In this document: in pieces, positions 1 through 6,159 of the stretch | Layout of the letters: each line of letters starts with the position of its first letter | Numbering within the stretch: position 1 is the first letter of the stretch | Assembly (NCBI GenBank): GCA_905215655.1 | Contig: CAJMQT010000057.1 | Coordinates: 1-13,222, forward strand | Reading direction: 5' to 3' | Length of the DNA: 13,222 nt | Source of the DNA: an uncultured bacterium | Lineage (GTDB): Bacteria > Bacteroidota > Bacteroidia > Bacteroidales > Bacteroidaceae | The notes under the pieces: model-generated | What the model was told of the DNA's origin: nothing | What the model saw: the letters and a program-made list of their open reading frames with translations, nothing else | Database searches by the model: none | Position numbers and translations under genes: made by a program

Positions 1-53
1 CCTTTTATAGTGCAGTATGAACGCCGGAGCCATCAAGTGCACTTTTATCGATG

Positions 54-84
54 CAAATTTAATATTTAATTTTCAATTCAACAA
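54..84 (-). promoter_or_regulatory. Possible Bacteroidetes promoter at left edge
   Basis: On the minus strand there is TAAATTTG (54-61), a match to the Bacteroidetes -7 box TAnnTTTG, and a TTG (82-84) 20 bases upstream. It would point out of the window. A minus-strand ATG at 33-31 opens a frame (MAPAFILHYKR) to base 1, which could be the start of a gene truncated by the edge. The region is very AT-rich, so a chance match is possible. Nothing else can be supported in bases 1-100. Confidence 0.25.
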
Positions 85-100
85 ACTTTCTGCCATCTTT

Positions 101-994
101 TTATAAATTATCTTTTTTCAATCCCGAGCAATTCGATATTATATCTCGCAAAACGGTATATGGGACTTTTTCAAAAATCTCTAACATCGAAGCTTGTAAC
201 TCCACCACCCTATTACGAGAGATTTTTTCCAGCAAATATTTCAGCACAAAATATACACCTGCCAAATTTGTCTTATTGTTACCTAAATTTCCCAAAGGAC
301 CACCACCTATTGCTTGAGAAAGATCCAAATCAAAAAGCACCTTGCCGTGAGCACAATAGTTACGAAGACGACGTAAGGCATTAAGGTAATCTATAAACTG
401 ACTTGGATGATTGAAGTCATAAACCTTCGCTATATCACATAAAAGATGGTTGCTCTTCAGATTTTCATATAATCGTATAATCATGCCAAAGGACATAAAT
501 TCGATGGCTTTCCATGCAGGGGAATATTTGCAACCGTCATGATGTTGTCGGTCAATTCTTACGACATCCTCCCGAGACAATTCGCTTAACTGCTTCTTAT
601 ATTCTTTGTCAGTAAGCAATTTTTCTTTGATGACCGCAGAACTAACATACCAATAAGGATCAGCTTTGTAAAAGTTTGATACATAATATATCAGCTTTGT
701 CCGAAAATTTATTTCAATCCTGCTAATATACCTCAAAAACAGATTTCTTAAATCAAAATCGAAATAATATAGTTTGATGACATAATCCAGATTTGTGTTA
801 TCTTTCAGAATATGATTGCGATTTTTCTTCCGAGGATAAGTTTTCTCAAAAGGGAACCAATAAAATCCAAGACGAAAATAACCTATATCAAGAAGATACT
901 CCTTGGCTTTTTCCTCATCCTCAATAATCATACCTCTTGATTTGAGCTTCTCTATTTGTTCCACGACAGTCGTGGCTTTCTTCTTAGAATCCAT
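101..994 (-). CDS. Abi_2 (AbiD/AbiF-like) abortive infection protein, HEPN-type
   Basis: A 297-residue protein that I assign to the Abi_2 family (AbiD/AbiF, first known from lactococcal phage-resistance plasmids). The N-terminal part has the family signature: a helix with QIEKLKSRGM (residues 13-22), then an IGYFRLGFYWFPFE stretch (37-50). Residues 208-216 contain RRLRNYCAH, in which R211 and H216 form the R-X4-H motif of HEPN ribonucleases, so RNA cleavage on phage infection is the likely activity (inference from family). A glycine/asparagine-rich stretch follows at 229-240. No signal peptide or membrane segment is seen, so it should be cytosolic. The start at 994 gives the family's usual N-terminus and length. 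It stands alone, leftward, in DNA visibly richer in A+T than the housekeeping genes to the right, and sits 366 bases from a tRNA 3' fragment, which suggests it is cargo of an integrated element. The phage target and trigger cannot be inferred. Confidence 0.85.
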   Translation of the reverse strand: MDSKKKATTVVEQIEKLKSRGMIIEDEEKAKEYLLDIGYFRLGFYWFPFEKTYPRKKNRNHILKDNTNLDYVIKLYYFDFDLRNLFLRYISRIEINFRTKLIYYVSNFYKADPYWYVSSAVIKEKLLTDKEYKKQLSELSREDVVRIDRQHHDGCKYSPAWKAIEFMSFGMIIRLYENLKSNHLLCDIAKVYDFNHPSQFIDYLNALRRLRNYCAHGKVLFDLDLSQAIGGGPLGNLGNNKTNLAGVYFVLKYLLEKISRNRVVELQASMLEIFEKVPYTVLRDIISNCSGLKKDNL

Positions 995-1360
995 ATCTGA
1001 ACCTTTTCATTTTAAACAGCAAAAACAATGCCACGTTTTTAATCATCACCCATCATTTTTAGCACAAATGCAGCGGGTTCTTCCTTTGACATGGTTTTGA
1101 GTCGGTCTGCAATTACTTTTTTCCGGTTAATCCAAATTGAGCAACATACTATTGTTTTTCATTTGGATCGCCAAGGGATTGTTGGCTATGTTGCAGTCTG
1201 TGACTGATTGACTTTGAGAGGTGCCATGCTCTCAATGACACGACCTCTGTCGGTACCTGCATTTGAAAGGTTGATGACAAAAGACTGGTACAAATTTAGT
1301 AGATAGTTGACAATCAGCAGCAAAACAACCTGTTAATATTTTACAAAATTTTATTTCTCT
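995..1360. other. Intergenic region, possible decayed coding sequence
   Basis: No complete gene is supported. On the minus strand an open frame of about 40 codons ends at 1039, 44 bases upstream of the Abi start. Its last part, from an ATG at 1092, would encode a 17-residue helical, acidic tail (MSKEEPAAFVLKMMGDD). A second short minus-strand ORF (MKNNSMLLNLD) lies just upstream in another frame. These could be remnants of a gene that preceded the Abi gene in the element, or chance. I see no clear TAnnTTTG promoter for the Abi gene here. The right end meets the tRNA fragment. Confidence 0.4.
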
Positions 1361-1404
1361 GATTCATAATCCGGAGGTCGTGGGTTCGGGTCCCACCCCC
1401 GCTA
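1361..1404 (+). pseudogene. 3' fragment of tRNA-Met (CAU): probable attachment site
   Basis: The segment reads as the 3' part of a tRNA. It has an anticodon loop with CAT at 1365-1367, the 3' strand of the anticodon stem (TCCGG), a variable loop (AGGTC), and a perfect T-arm (GTGGG, loop TTCGGGT, CCCAC). The 3' acceptor strand CCCCGCT and an A at 1404 in the discriminator position follow. The 5' partner of the anticodon stem should read CCGGA, but only its last two bases (GA) are present and the sequence upstream is unrelated: no D-arm and no 5' acceptor strand. A 3' tRNA fragment of this kind is the usual remnant of site-specific integration into a tRNA gene. The intact tRNA would then lie at the far end of the element, outside this window. 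CAU is also the gene-encoded anticodon of tRNA-Ile2, so Met is the likely but not certain identity. Confidence 0.8.
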
Positions 1405-1412
1405 CAAAGACT

Positions 1413-1442
1413 AAGAGATGTGACACGTCACATCTCTTTTTT
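1413..1442 (+). terminator. Rho-independent terminator after tRNA fragment
   Basis: Perfect inverted repeat: AAGAGATGTGA and its complement pair over 11 base pairs around a CACG loop, and the transcript then ends in six T (1437-1442). It starts eight bases after the tRNA 3' end, so it is probably the native terminator of the tRNA gene. That places original chromosome to the right of the att core and foreign DNA to the left. Confidence 0.85.
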
Positions 1443-1918
1443 GTTTATCGGAAATCCGCTTTGTCACCACGCAAACCATTCAATCAGACAACGTCAAACG
1501 GTAAAAATCCACGACAAAAATATTTTTCAAAACAGAAAATCAACCCTGAATAATTGTTAAGAAATGCAAGACTAAGGGGTTGGTATTTTAATATTTATTC
1601 ACAAACAACAGCTGTTTTGGGCATAAAATACCGCCTTTCGGAATACAAGAAGCCGCCTTTTATGATGCAAAAGACATGCTATTGAATTACAAAAGACGGT
1701 CTTTTGGCATGCGAAAGGCGGTCTTTTGGATTATTTAACACAGCCAAACAAAAGTCATTCAGCCATAACGCATTATCATTCAAGACATTACAAAAACATC
1801 GATATTTTTACATTTTTCAGCGGAAAGAGTGCCGGCTAAACGAAAATCGAAAATAAGATGGCTAATAAGTGTTAAAAAGAAATATCGCAAAAAACTATTA
1901 TTAACGAAAAATTTTTCA
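1443..1918. other. Non-coding stretch with a 22-base repeat array
   Basis: There is no credible gene over about 475 bases. The region is AT-rich, with a tandem palindromic repeat at 1632-1729 (listed separately) and a short perfect palindrome AACAGCTGTT near 1607-1616. A minus-strand TATTTTTG (1515-1522) with a TTG 18 bases upstream resembles a promoter but leads only into the tRNA terminator region, so it is not called. Confidence 0.6.
1632..1729. repeat. 22-base tandem palindromic repeat, about 4.5 copies
   Basis: Four consecutive 22-base units (1632-1653, 1654-1675, 1676-1697, 1698-1719) and a partial fifth (1720-1729) follow each other without spacers. Most units begin with a form of CGTCTTTTG or CGCCTTT and end in CAAAAGAC or GAAAGGC, so each unit is an imperfect palindrome and neighbours can pair with one another. 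Copies differ at several positions, as in an old array. It is not CRISPR: there are no unique spacers. I have an impression of similar AAAAGACNGTCTTTTG repeats in other Prevotella genomes but cannot verify it here. Confidence 0.75.
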
Positions 1919-1926
1919 TACTTTTG
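1919..1926 (+). promoter_or_regulatory. -7 box of the GNAT gene promoter
   Basis: TACTTTTG matches the Bacteroidetes -7 consensus TAnnTTTG exactly. There is no good TTG at the -33 distance (only an ATTA around 1897-1900). A transcript would start around 1930-1934, only a few bases before the ATG at 1936. This argues against the in-frame TTG at 1924, which lies inside the promoter box, as the start codon. Confidence 0.6.
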
Positions 1927-1935
1927 CATAATATT

Positions 1936-3072
1936 ATGAAAGAAATTATCGTAAAAGAAGTTCACGACAAGCACGGTATGGACGACTTTGTTGCCCTGCC
2001 CCGCCGTCTCTATGCCGGCAATCCGTGCTATGTGCCCGATCTGGACGTCGACGTTCGCGAGACGTTCGACCGCAAGAAGAATGTGTGTCTCGAAGACACG
2101 GACATTCAGGCGTTCGTCGCATACGACGGAGACGGTAATGCCGTAGGGCGTATCGCCGCCATAATCAACCGGCGCGCGAACGAGAAATGGCATACAAAAT
2201 ACGTGCGTTTCGGCTTCATCGAGTTTGAAGACGACCGCCGGATATCATCGGCGCTGCTCGCTGCGGCGGAGAACTGGGGGCGCGCAAAAGGCATGACGCG
2301 CATTCAGGGACCGATGGGCATATTCGACTTGGACAAGGAAGGTATGCTCGTCGAAGACTTCGACCGGCAGAGTTCGATAATAACGATATACAACCCGCCG
2401 TATTATCCCGAACACATCGAGGCTCTCGGCTTCGAGAAAGAGGTCGACTGGGTGCAGATGAGGATAAAAGTGCCGAAAGAAGTACCGGCGATATTCTTAC
2501 GCGCGGCAAAGGTCACGAGAGAACACTTCGGACTGCGTACACGCACGCTAACGGACAAGGAACTGAAAAACGGCTACGGGCACAAGATATTCCACCTGAT
2601 AAATCAGACTTACTCGTCGCTCTTCGGCTACACCGAGCTGACCGACAAGCAGACCGACATGTATATCGACCGCTACCTCTCGCTGATAGACAAGCAGATG
2701 ATGCCGGTGGTTGAGAACGACAAAGGCGAGCTGATAGGCGTTGCCGTGACGATGGGCAGCCTGTCGGAGGCGCTGCGCAAGACGGGCGGACGACTGCTGC
2801 CGTTCGGCTGGTGGCACCTGTTGCGCTCACTGAAAATCAGGCGCGAGGACACGGCGGAGCTTATGCTCATAGCCGTTCATCCCGATTATCAGGGAACGGG
2901 GGTCAACGCCCTCTTCTTCGAGCACCTCATCCCCGTCTACAACCGCTACGGCATGACATGGGCGGAGACGGGACCGCAGCTCGAGCACAACCTGCACGTG
3001 CTGTCTCAATGGAAACATCTCGACGCCACGACAGTAAAGAGACGACGCTGCTACGGAAAGGAGATTGGGTAA
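1936..3072 (+). CDS. GNAT-family N-acetyltransferase-like protein
   Basis: A 378-residue protein of a family widespread in Bacteroidales, usually annotated as GNAT N-acetyltransferase or hypothetical; substrate unknown. The N-terminal half contains a conserved block RIAAIINRRANEKW (72-85) and GPMGIFDLDKEGMLVEDF (125-142). The C-terminal half carries a GNAT motif A, AVHPDYQGTGVNAL (313-326), expected to hold the pyrophosphate of acetyl-CoA, and the protein ends in a basic RRRCYGKE as its relatives do. It is therefore longer than a single GNAT domain (about 150 residues), and the N-terminal part probably forms a second, degenerate GNAT-like fold (inference). No signal or membrane segment is seen, so it is cytosolic. 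ATG 1936 is chosen because the in-frame TTG at 1924 lies inside the -7 box and because relatives begin similarly. It has its own promoter and is followed by repeats, so it is probably monocistronic. GC content is clearly above that of the Abi region. Confidence 0.8.
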   Translation: MKEIIVKEVHDKHGMDDFVALPRRLYAGNPCYVPDLDVDVRETFDRKKNVCLEDTDIQAFVAYDGDGNAVGRIAAIINRRANEKWHTKYVRFGFIEFEDDRRISSALLAAAENWGRAKGMTRIQGPMGIFDLDKEGMLVEDFDRQSSIITIYNPPYYPEHIEALGFEKEVDWVQMRIKVPKEVPAIFLRAAKVTREHFGLRTRTLTDKELKNGYGHKIFHLINQTYSSLFGYTELTDKQTDMYIDRYLSLIDKQMMPVVENDKGELIGVAVTMGSLSEALRKTGGRLLPFGWWHLLRSLKIRREDTAELMLIAVHPDYQGTGVNALFFEHLIPVYNRYGMTWAETGPQLEHNLHVLSQWKHLDATTVKRRRCYGKEIG

Positions 3073-3080
3073 AGATAGCA

Positions 3081-3166
3081 GCCCCTCCCCGACCCTCCCG
3101 AGGGAGGGAGAAGGGTAAAAGAAGCCCCTCCCCAGCCCTCCCGAGGGAGGGTGAAGGGCGAAAAGA
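3081..3166. repeat. Two tandem 43-base GC-rich palindromic repeats
   Basis: Copy 1 (3081-3123) and copy 2 (3124-3166) differ at only a few positions. Each starts GCCCCTCCCC and contains CCCTCCCGAGGGAGGG, a perfect 7-base-pair inverted repeat around GA, followed by GAAGGG and an A-rich tail. They lie eight bases after the GNAT stop codon, in a position to form strong hairpins in its mRNA 3' end. They lack the T-run of a classical terminator on the plus strand. I believe similar CCCTCCC/GGGAGGG elements are scattered in other Bacteroidales genomes (unverified). Confidence 0.75.
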
Positions 3167-3202
3167 GGGTGAAAGAAAGTATGGGACATCGCATTAATTT
3201 GT

Positions 3203-3288
3203 CTTTTTTCAATCTTTCAATTCCTCAATTTTTCAATTTCAATTTGCCATTTTTCAATCTTTCATTTCTTCATTTTTTCAATTTTCAA
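3203..3288. repeat. T-rich TTTCAAT-type degenerate tandem tract
   Basis: About 86 bases consist almost only of T, C and A, in loosely repeated 7-8 base units such as TTTCAAT, CTTTCAA and TTCATTT. The plus strand is strongly pyrimidine-biased. No coding sense is visible. It lies between the GC-rich repeats and the promoter of the IMP cyclohydrolase gene, so it may act as a transcription or processing boundary, or be a relic of slippage. Confidence 0.55.
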
Positions 3289-3342
3289 CACGTTGTAATC
3301 AAAGAATATTTGATTATGGCTCAGGTTTTAATATAAATTTTA

Positions 3343-3372
3343 TTGCCAAATCAACGTTTTTCATTAACTTTG
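3343..3372 (+). promoter_or_regulatory. Promoter of IMP cyclohydrolase gene
   Basis: TTG (3343-3345), 19 bases, then TAACTTTG (3365-3372): a full match to the Bacteroidetes promoter pattern. Transcription should begin near 3379, giving a leader of roughly 20-25 bases before ATG 3402. No terminator is evident between this gene and mreB, so it may also drive part of the elongasome genes. Confidence 0.8.
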
Positions 3373-3401
3373 CAGTCCTAAATAAACATTATTAAAAAGA
3401 T

Positions 3402-3995
3402 ATGTCCGGAACAAAAAAAATCAAGACCGCATTAGTTTCAGTATTCCACAAAGACGGACTGGACGAACTGCTCGCAAAACTTAATGAAGAAGGCGTGAAG
3501 TTCCTCTCTACCGGAGGCACGCAGAAGTTTATCGAATCGCTCGGCTACGAATGCCAGACCGTTGAGAGCGTAACCTCATATCCCTCTATTTTGGGAGGTC
3601 GCGTAAAGACCCTTCACCCCAAAATATTCGGAGGCATACTCGGCCGCAGAGACAACGAAGGCGACCGCGAACAGATGGCTCAATACGAAATTCCCGAGAT
3701 AGACCTCGTCATCGTAGACCTCTACCCGTTTGAACAGACCGTAGCAAGCGGAGCAAGCGACGCCGACATAATCGAAAAAATCGACATAGGCGGTATATCA
3801 CTGATACGCGCCGGAGCAAAGAACTTCAACGACGTGGTAATCGTTCCGAGCAAAGCCGAATACGGAGTGCTGCTCGACATACTCAACAAAAAAGGCGCCG
3901 AGACCGACATCGAAGACCGTAAGATGTTCGCTGCACGTGCGTTCGGCGTAAGCAGTCATTACGACACGGCAATTCACGGCTGGTTCGCAAAATAA
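3402..3995 (+). CDS. purH: Stand-alone IMP cyclohydrolase (PurH N-terminal domain)
   Basis: A 197-residue protein equal to the IMP cyclohydrolase domain of PurH/ATIC, which closes FAICAR to IMP, the last step of de novo purine synthesis, in the cytosol. Visible landmarks are STGGT (36-40), GGRVKTLHP (65-73) with R67 and K69, DLYPFEQT (106-113), KIDIGG (126-131) and the AGAKN lysine K140. With a three-residue offset these match the active-site Arg64, Lys66, Asp125 and Lys137 of human ATIC. The protein stops at the domain boundary (SHYDTAIHGWFAK) with a clean TAA. A bifunctional PurH is about 500 residues, and the C-terminal AICAR transformylase domain is not found downstream in any frame. I therefore call it a natural split rather than a frameshift; the transformylase would have to be encoded elsewhere. 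It has a perfect promoter and precedes mreB by 215 bases, the place where PurH sits in Bacteroides. Confidence 0.9.
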   Translation: MSGTKKIKTALVSVFHKDGLDELLAKLNEEGVKFLSTGGTQKFIESLGYECQTVESVTSYPSILGGRVKTLHPKIFGGILGRRDNEGDREQMAQYEIPEIDLVIVDLYPFEQTVASGASDADIIEKIDIGGISLIRAGAKNFNDVVIVPSKAEYGVLLDILNKKGAETDIEDRKMFAARAFGVSSHYDTAIHGWFAK

Positions 3996-4167
3996 AGAAA
4001 GCAGGATGAAGATTGAAGAATGTACTGTTAAAAGTATCATTACTTACGGCAAAGGCACTTTTCTTTCCAAGTTCTCTTCTTCAATATAAAGACAGATTTT
4101 TTAAAAAAAATACTAATTAACAGAATGCAGCGGAAGAGTCGCTGAATTTCATATCAACCGGTATTGA

Positions 4168-4198
4168 ATTCTTCATTCTTCATTCTTCATTCTTCATT
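4168..4198. repeat. ATTCTTC heptamer repeat before mreB
   Basis: Four perfect copies of ATTCTTC plus ATT run up to 12 bases before the mreB ATG. The rest of the 215-base gap (3996-4210) shows no TAnnTTTG promoter and no clear terminator, so mreB may be read from the purH promoter. A perfect heptamer array next to a start codon could vary in copy number by slippage and alter the mreB leader (inference). Confidence 0.75.
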
Positions 4199-4210
4199 TA
4201 CAAAAGAACA

Positions 4211-5233
4211 ATGGGATTTTTTTCATTTATCCAAGAGATTGCAATGGACCTCGGCACGGCAAACACAATCATTATCAGTGATGACAAGATTGTGGTTGAC
4301 GAGCCTTCGGTTGTCGCCCTCGACCGACGCACGGACAAAATGATTGCCGTGGGAGAAAAGGCGAAGATGATGTATGAGAAAACCAACGACAACATCCGTG
4401 CCATACGACCGCTCCGCGACGGTGTGATAGCCGACTTCACGGCTTGCGAGCAGATGATGCGCGGACTGATAAAGATGGTTCATACGGGCAGCCGCCTGTT
4501 CTCACCGTCACTCCGAATGGTAATCGGAGTGCCCTCAGGCTCTACCGAAGTGGAGCTGCGCGCCGTCAGAGATTCGGCAGAACATGCCGACGGACGCGAC
4601 GTCTACCTGATTTTCGAGCCTATGGCTGCCGCGATAGGAATAGGCATCGACGTCGAAGCACCCGAAGGAAACATGATCGTTGACATAGGTGGCGGCAGCA
4701 CGGAGATAGCCGTAATATCGCTCGGAGGCATCGTATCGAACAACTCGATACGCGTTGCCGGCGACGAACTGACCACCGAAATACAAGAATATATGAACCG
4801 CCAGCACAACGTCAAGATAAGCGAAAGAATGGCGGAACGTATCAAAATTCACGTAGGCTCGGCGCTGACAGACCTCGGCGAAGAGGCTCCGGAAGATTAC
4901 GTGGTACACGGACCGAACAAGATTACAGCTCTGCCGATGGAAGTTCCTGTATGTTATCAGGAAATAGCACACTGCCTCGACCGCACCGTTGCAAAGATAG
5001 AGAACGCCGTGCTGTCGGCTCTCGAAAAGACACCGCCCGAGCTTTACGCCGACATCGTGAAGAACGGAATTTATCTTACGGGAGGAGGAGCATTGCTGCG
5101 CGGTCTTGACAAGCGACTGACCGACAAGATAAACATCCAGTTCCACGTTGCCGAGGACCCGTTGCACAGCGTTGCAAAGGGAGCCGGCATTGCTCTTAAA
5201 AACGTTGACCGCTTCTCGTTCTTGATGAGATAG
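4211..5233 (+). CDS. mreB: Rod shape-determining protein MreB
   Basis: A 340-residue bacterial actin homologue that polymerises under the inner membrane and guides lateral peptidoglycan synthesis. The actin-fold nucleotide motifs are present in order: MDLGTANT (12-19, phosphate 1), EPMAAAIGIG (136-145), VDIGGGSTE (157-165, phosphate 2), and LTGGGALLRG (289-298, adenosine). The N-terminal MGFFSFIQEI can form the amphipathic membrane-binding helix seen in Gram-negative MreB. Length is normal. ATG 4211 gives the standard N-terminus. It is the first gene of the compact mreB-mreC-mreD-mrdA-rodA cluster, and mreC starts only two bases after its stop, so translational coupling is likely. Confidence 0.97.
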   Translation: MGFFSFIQEIAMDLGTANTIIISDDKIVVDEPSVVALDRRTDKMIAVGEKAKMMYEKTNDNIRAIRPLRDGVIADFTACEQMMRGLIKMVHTGSRLFSPSLRMVIGVPSGSTEVELRAVRDSAEHADGRDVYLIFEPMAAAIGIGIDVEAPEGNMIVDIGGGSTEIAVISLGGIVSNNSIRVAGDELTTEIQEYMNRQHNVKISERMAERIKIHVGSALTDLGEEAPEDYVVHGPNKITALPMEVPVCYQEIAHCLDRTVAKIENAVLSALEKTPPELYADIVKNGIYLTGGGALLRGLDKRLTDKINIQFHVAEDPLHSVAKGAGIALKNVDRFSFLMR

Positions 5234-5235
5234 AC

Positions 5236-6099
5236 ATGCGGAACCTGATAGAATTCATTGCAAAATATAACCACTGGTTTATCTTTGTCATACTGGAAGT
5301 TGCAAGCTTCGTGCTGCTTTTCAAATTCAACAGCTATCAAGGCAGCGTCTTTTTCTCCACGGCAAACGTCGTGACAGGGAAAATTTATGAGTGGGACGCA
5401 GCCGTGAAGACATTTTTCAGTCTGACAGAGATAAACCGGCAACTTAGCACGCGCAACCTTTATCTTGAACAAACGGTAAGGAAACTTGCCGAACAAGCTG
5501 CCAAGACAACGGGCGACTCGTCGCGCCTGCAACGCACGCAGATGCAGGTACTGGGCGAGTATAAGCTCATACCGGCGAAAGTAATAAGCAACTCAGTTGA
5601 CAAACCGGACAACTTCATAACGCTGGATAAAGGCGCGGCGGACGGCATACGCAAAGACATGGGCGTGGCATGCGGCAACGGCGTCGTAGGCGTCGTCTAC
5701 ATGGTGTCCGAACATTACTCGGTCGTCATACCGCTGCTCAACTCTAAATCAAACCTCAGCGTAACCATCCGGAAACGCGGCTACTATGGTTATCTGCATT
5801 GGTCGGGCGGCGCATCCGACCTCGCTTACGTCGACGACATTCCCAGACACGCCAAATTCCGCCTCGGAGACTTGGTCGAGACAAGCGGATATTCGTCAAT
5901 CTTCCCGCCGGGAATTATCGTCGGACAAATCCTTCACGTATATAATTCAAGCGACGGACTGTCGTACCGCATGCAGGTTAAGCTGACAACAAACTTCGGA
6001 AACCTGCGCGATGTCTGCGTGATCGACAACACCGCCATGACGGAACGCATCGAACTGATGCGCGCCGCGGAAGACTCGCTGAAACTGAAACAGAACTAA
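5236..6099 (+). CDS. mreC: Rod shape-determining protein MreC
   Basis: A 287-residue bitopic membrane protein linking cytoplasmic MreB to the periplasmic wall enzymes; MreC binds and activates PBP2 in known systems. A short cytoplasmic N-terminus precedes one membrane segment (about residues 13-30), then a helical, coiled-coil-like stretch (about 62-105) that normally makes the MreC dimer. A periplasmic beta domain follows, with the family signatures ITLDKGAADGIRKDMGV (128-144) and GDLVETSGYSSIFPPGIIVG (211-230). Length is normal for Bacteroidetes. It is two bases after mreB and 60 bases before mreD, in the same operon. Confidence 0.95.
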   Translation: MRNLIEFIAKYNHWFIFVILEVASFVLLFKFNSYQGSVFFSTANVVTGKIYEWDAAVKTFFSLTEINRQLSTRNLYLEQTVRKLAEQAAKTTGDSSRLQRTQMQVLGEYKLIPAKVISNSVDKPDNFITLDKGAADGIRKDMGVACGNGVVGVVYMVSEHYSVVIPLLNSKSNLSVTIRKRGYYGYLHWSGGASDLAYVDDIPRHAKFRLGDLVETSGYSSIFPPGIIVGQILHVYNSSDGLSYRMQVKLTTNFGNLRDVCVIDNTAMTERIELMRAAEDSLKLKQN

Positions 6100-6159
6100 G
6101 AGAACCTCAAAAACAGACCGACATCATAAGACTGTCCGTTCGGGACAAACCGGAAAAGA

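Noticed and set aside
17..106. Plus-strand ORF of 29 codons at the left edge
   Set aside because: It is short, overlaps the Abi gene stop, and has no promoter or similarity I can see.
1515..1543. Promoter-like TTG/TATTTTTG pair on the minus strand
   Set aside because: The spacing is 18 rather than 19, the AT-rich context makes chance matches likely, and nothing recognisable lies downstream before the tRNA fragment.
1632..1729. Possible CRISPR array
   Set aside because: Repeats are 22 bases, diverged and directly adjacent with no unique spacers, and no cas genes are in the window.
3151..3336. Plus-strand ORF of 61 codons between the GNAT and IMP cyclohydrolase genes
   Set aside because: It translates repeat sequence into Phe/Asn/Leu-rich low complexity and runs almost to the promoter of the next gene.
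4006..4089. Short ORF (27 residues) after the IMP cyclohydrolase gene, considered as a remnant of the PurH transformylase domain
   Set aside because: Its sequence shows no resemblance to the transformylase domain (no GENPHQ-like motif), and no other frame in 3996-4210 does either.
4535..5167. Long minus-strand frame opposite mreB (210 codons)
   Set aside because: mreB is unmistakable on the plus strand, and the antisense product has no recognisable motif.
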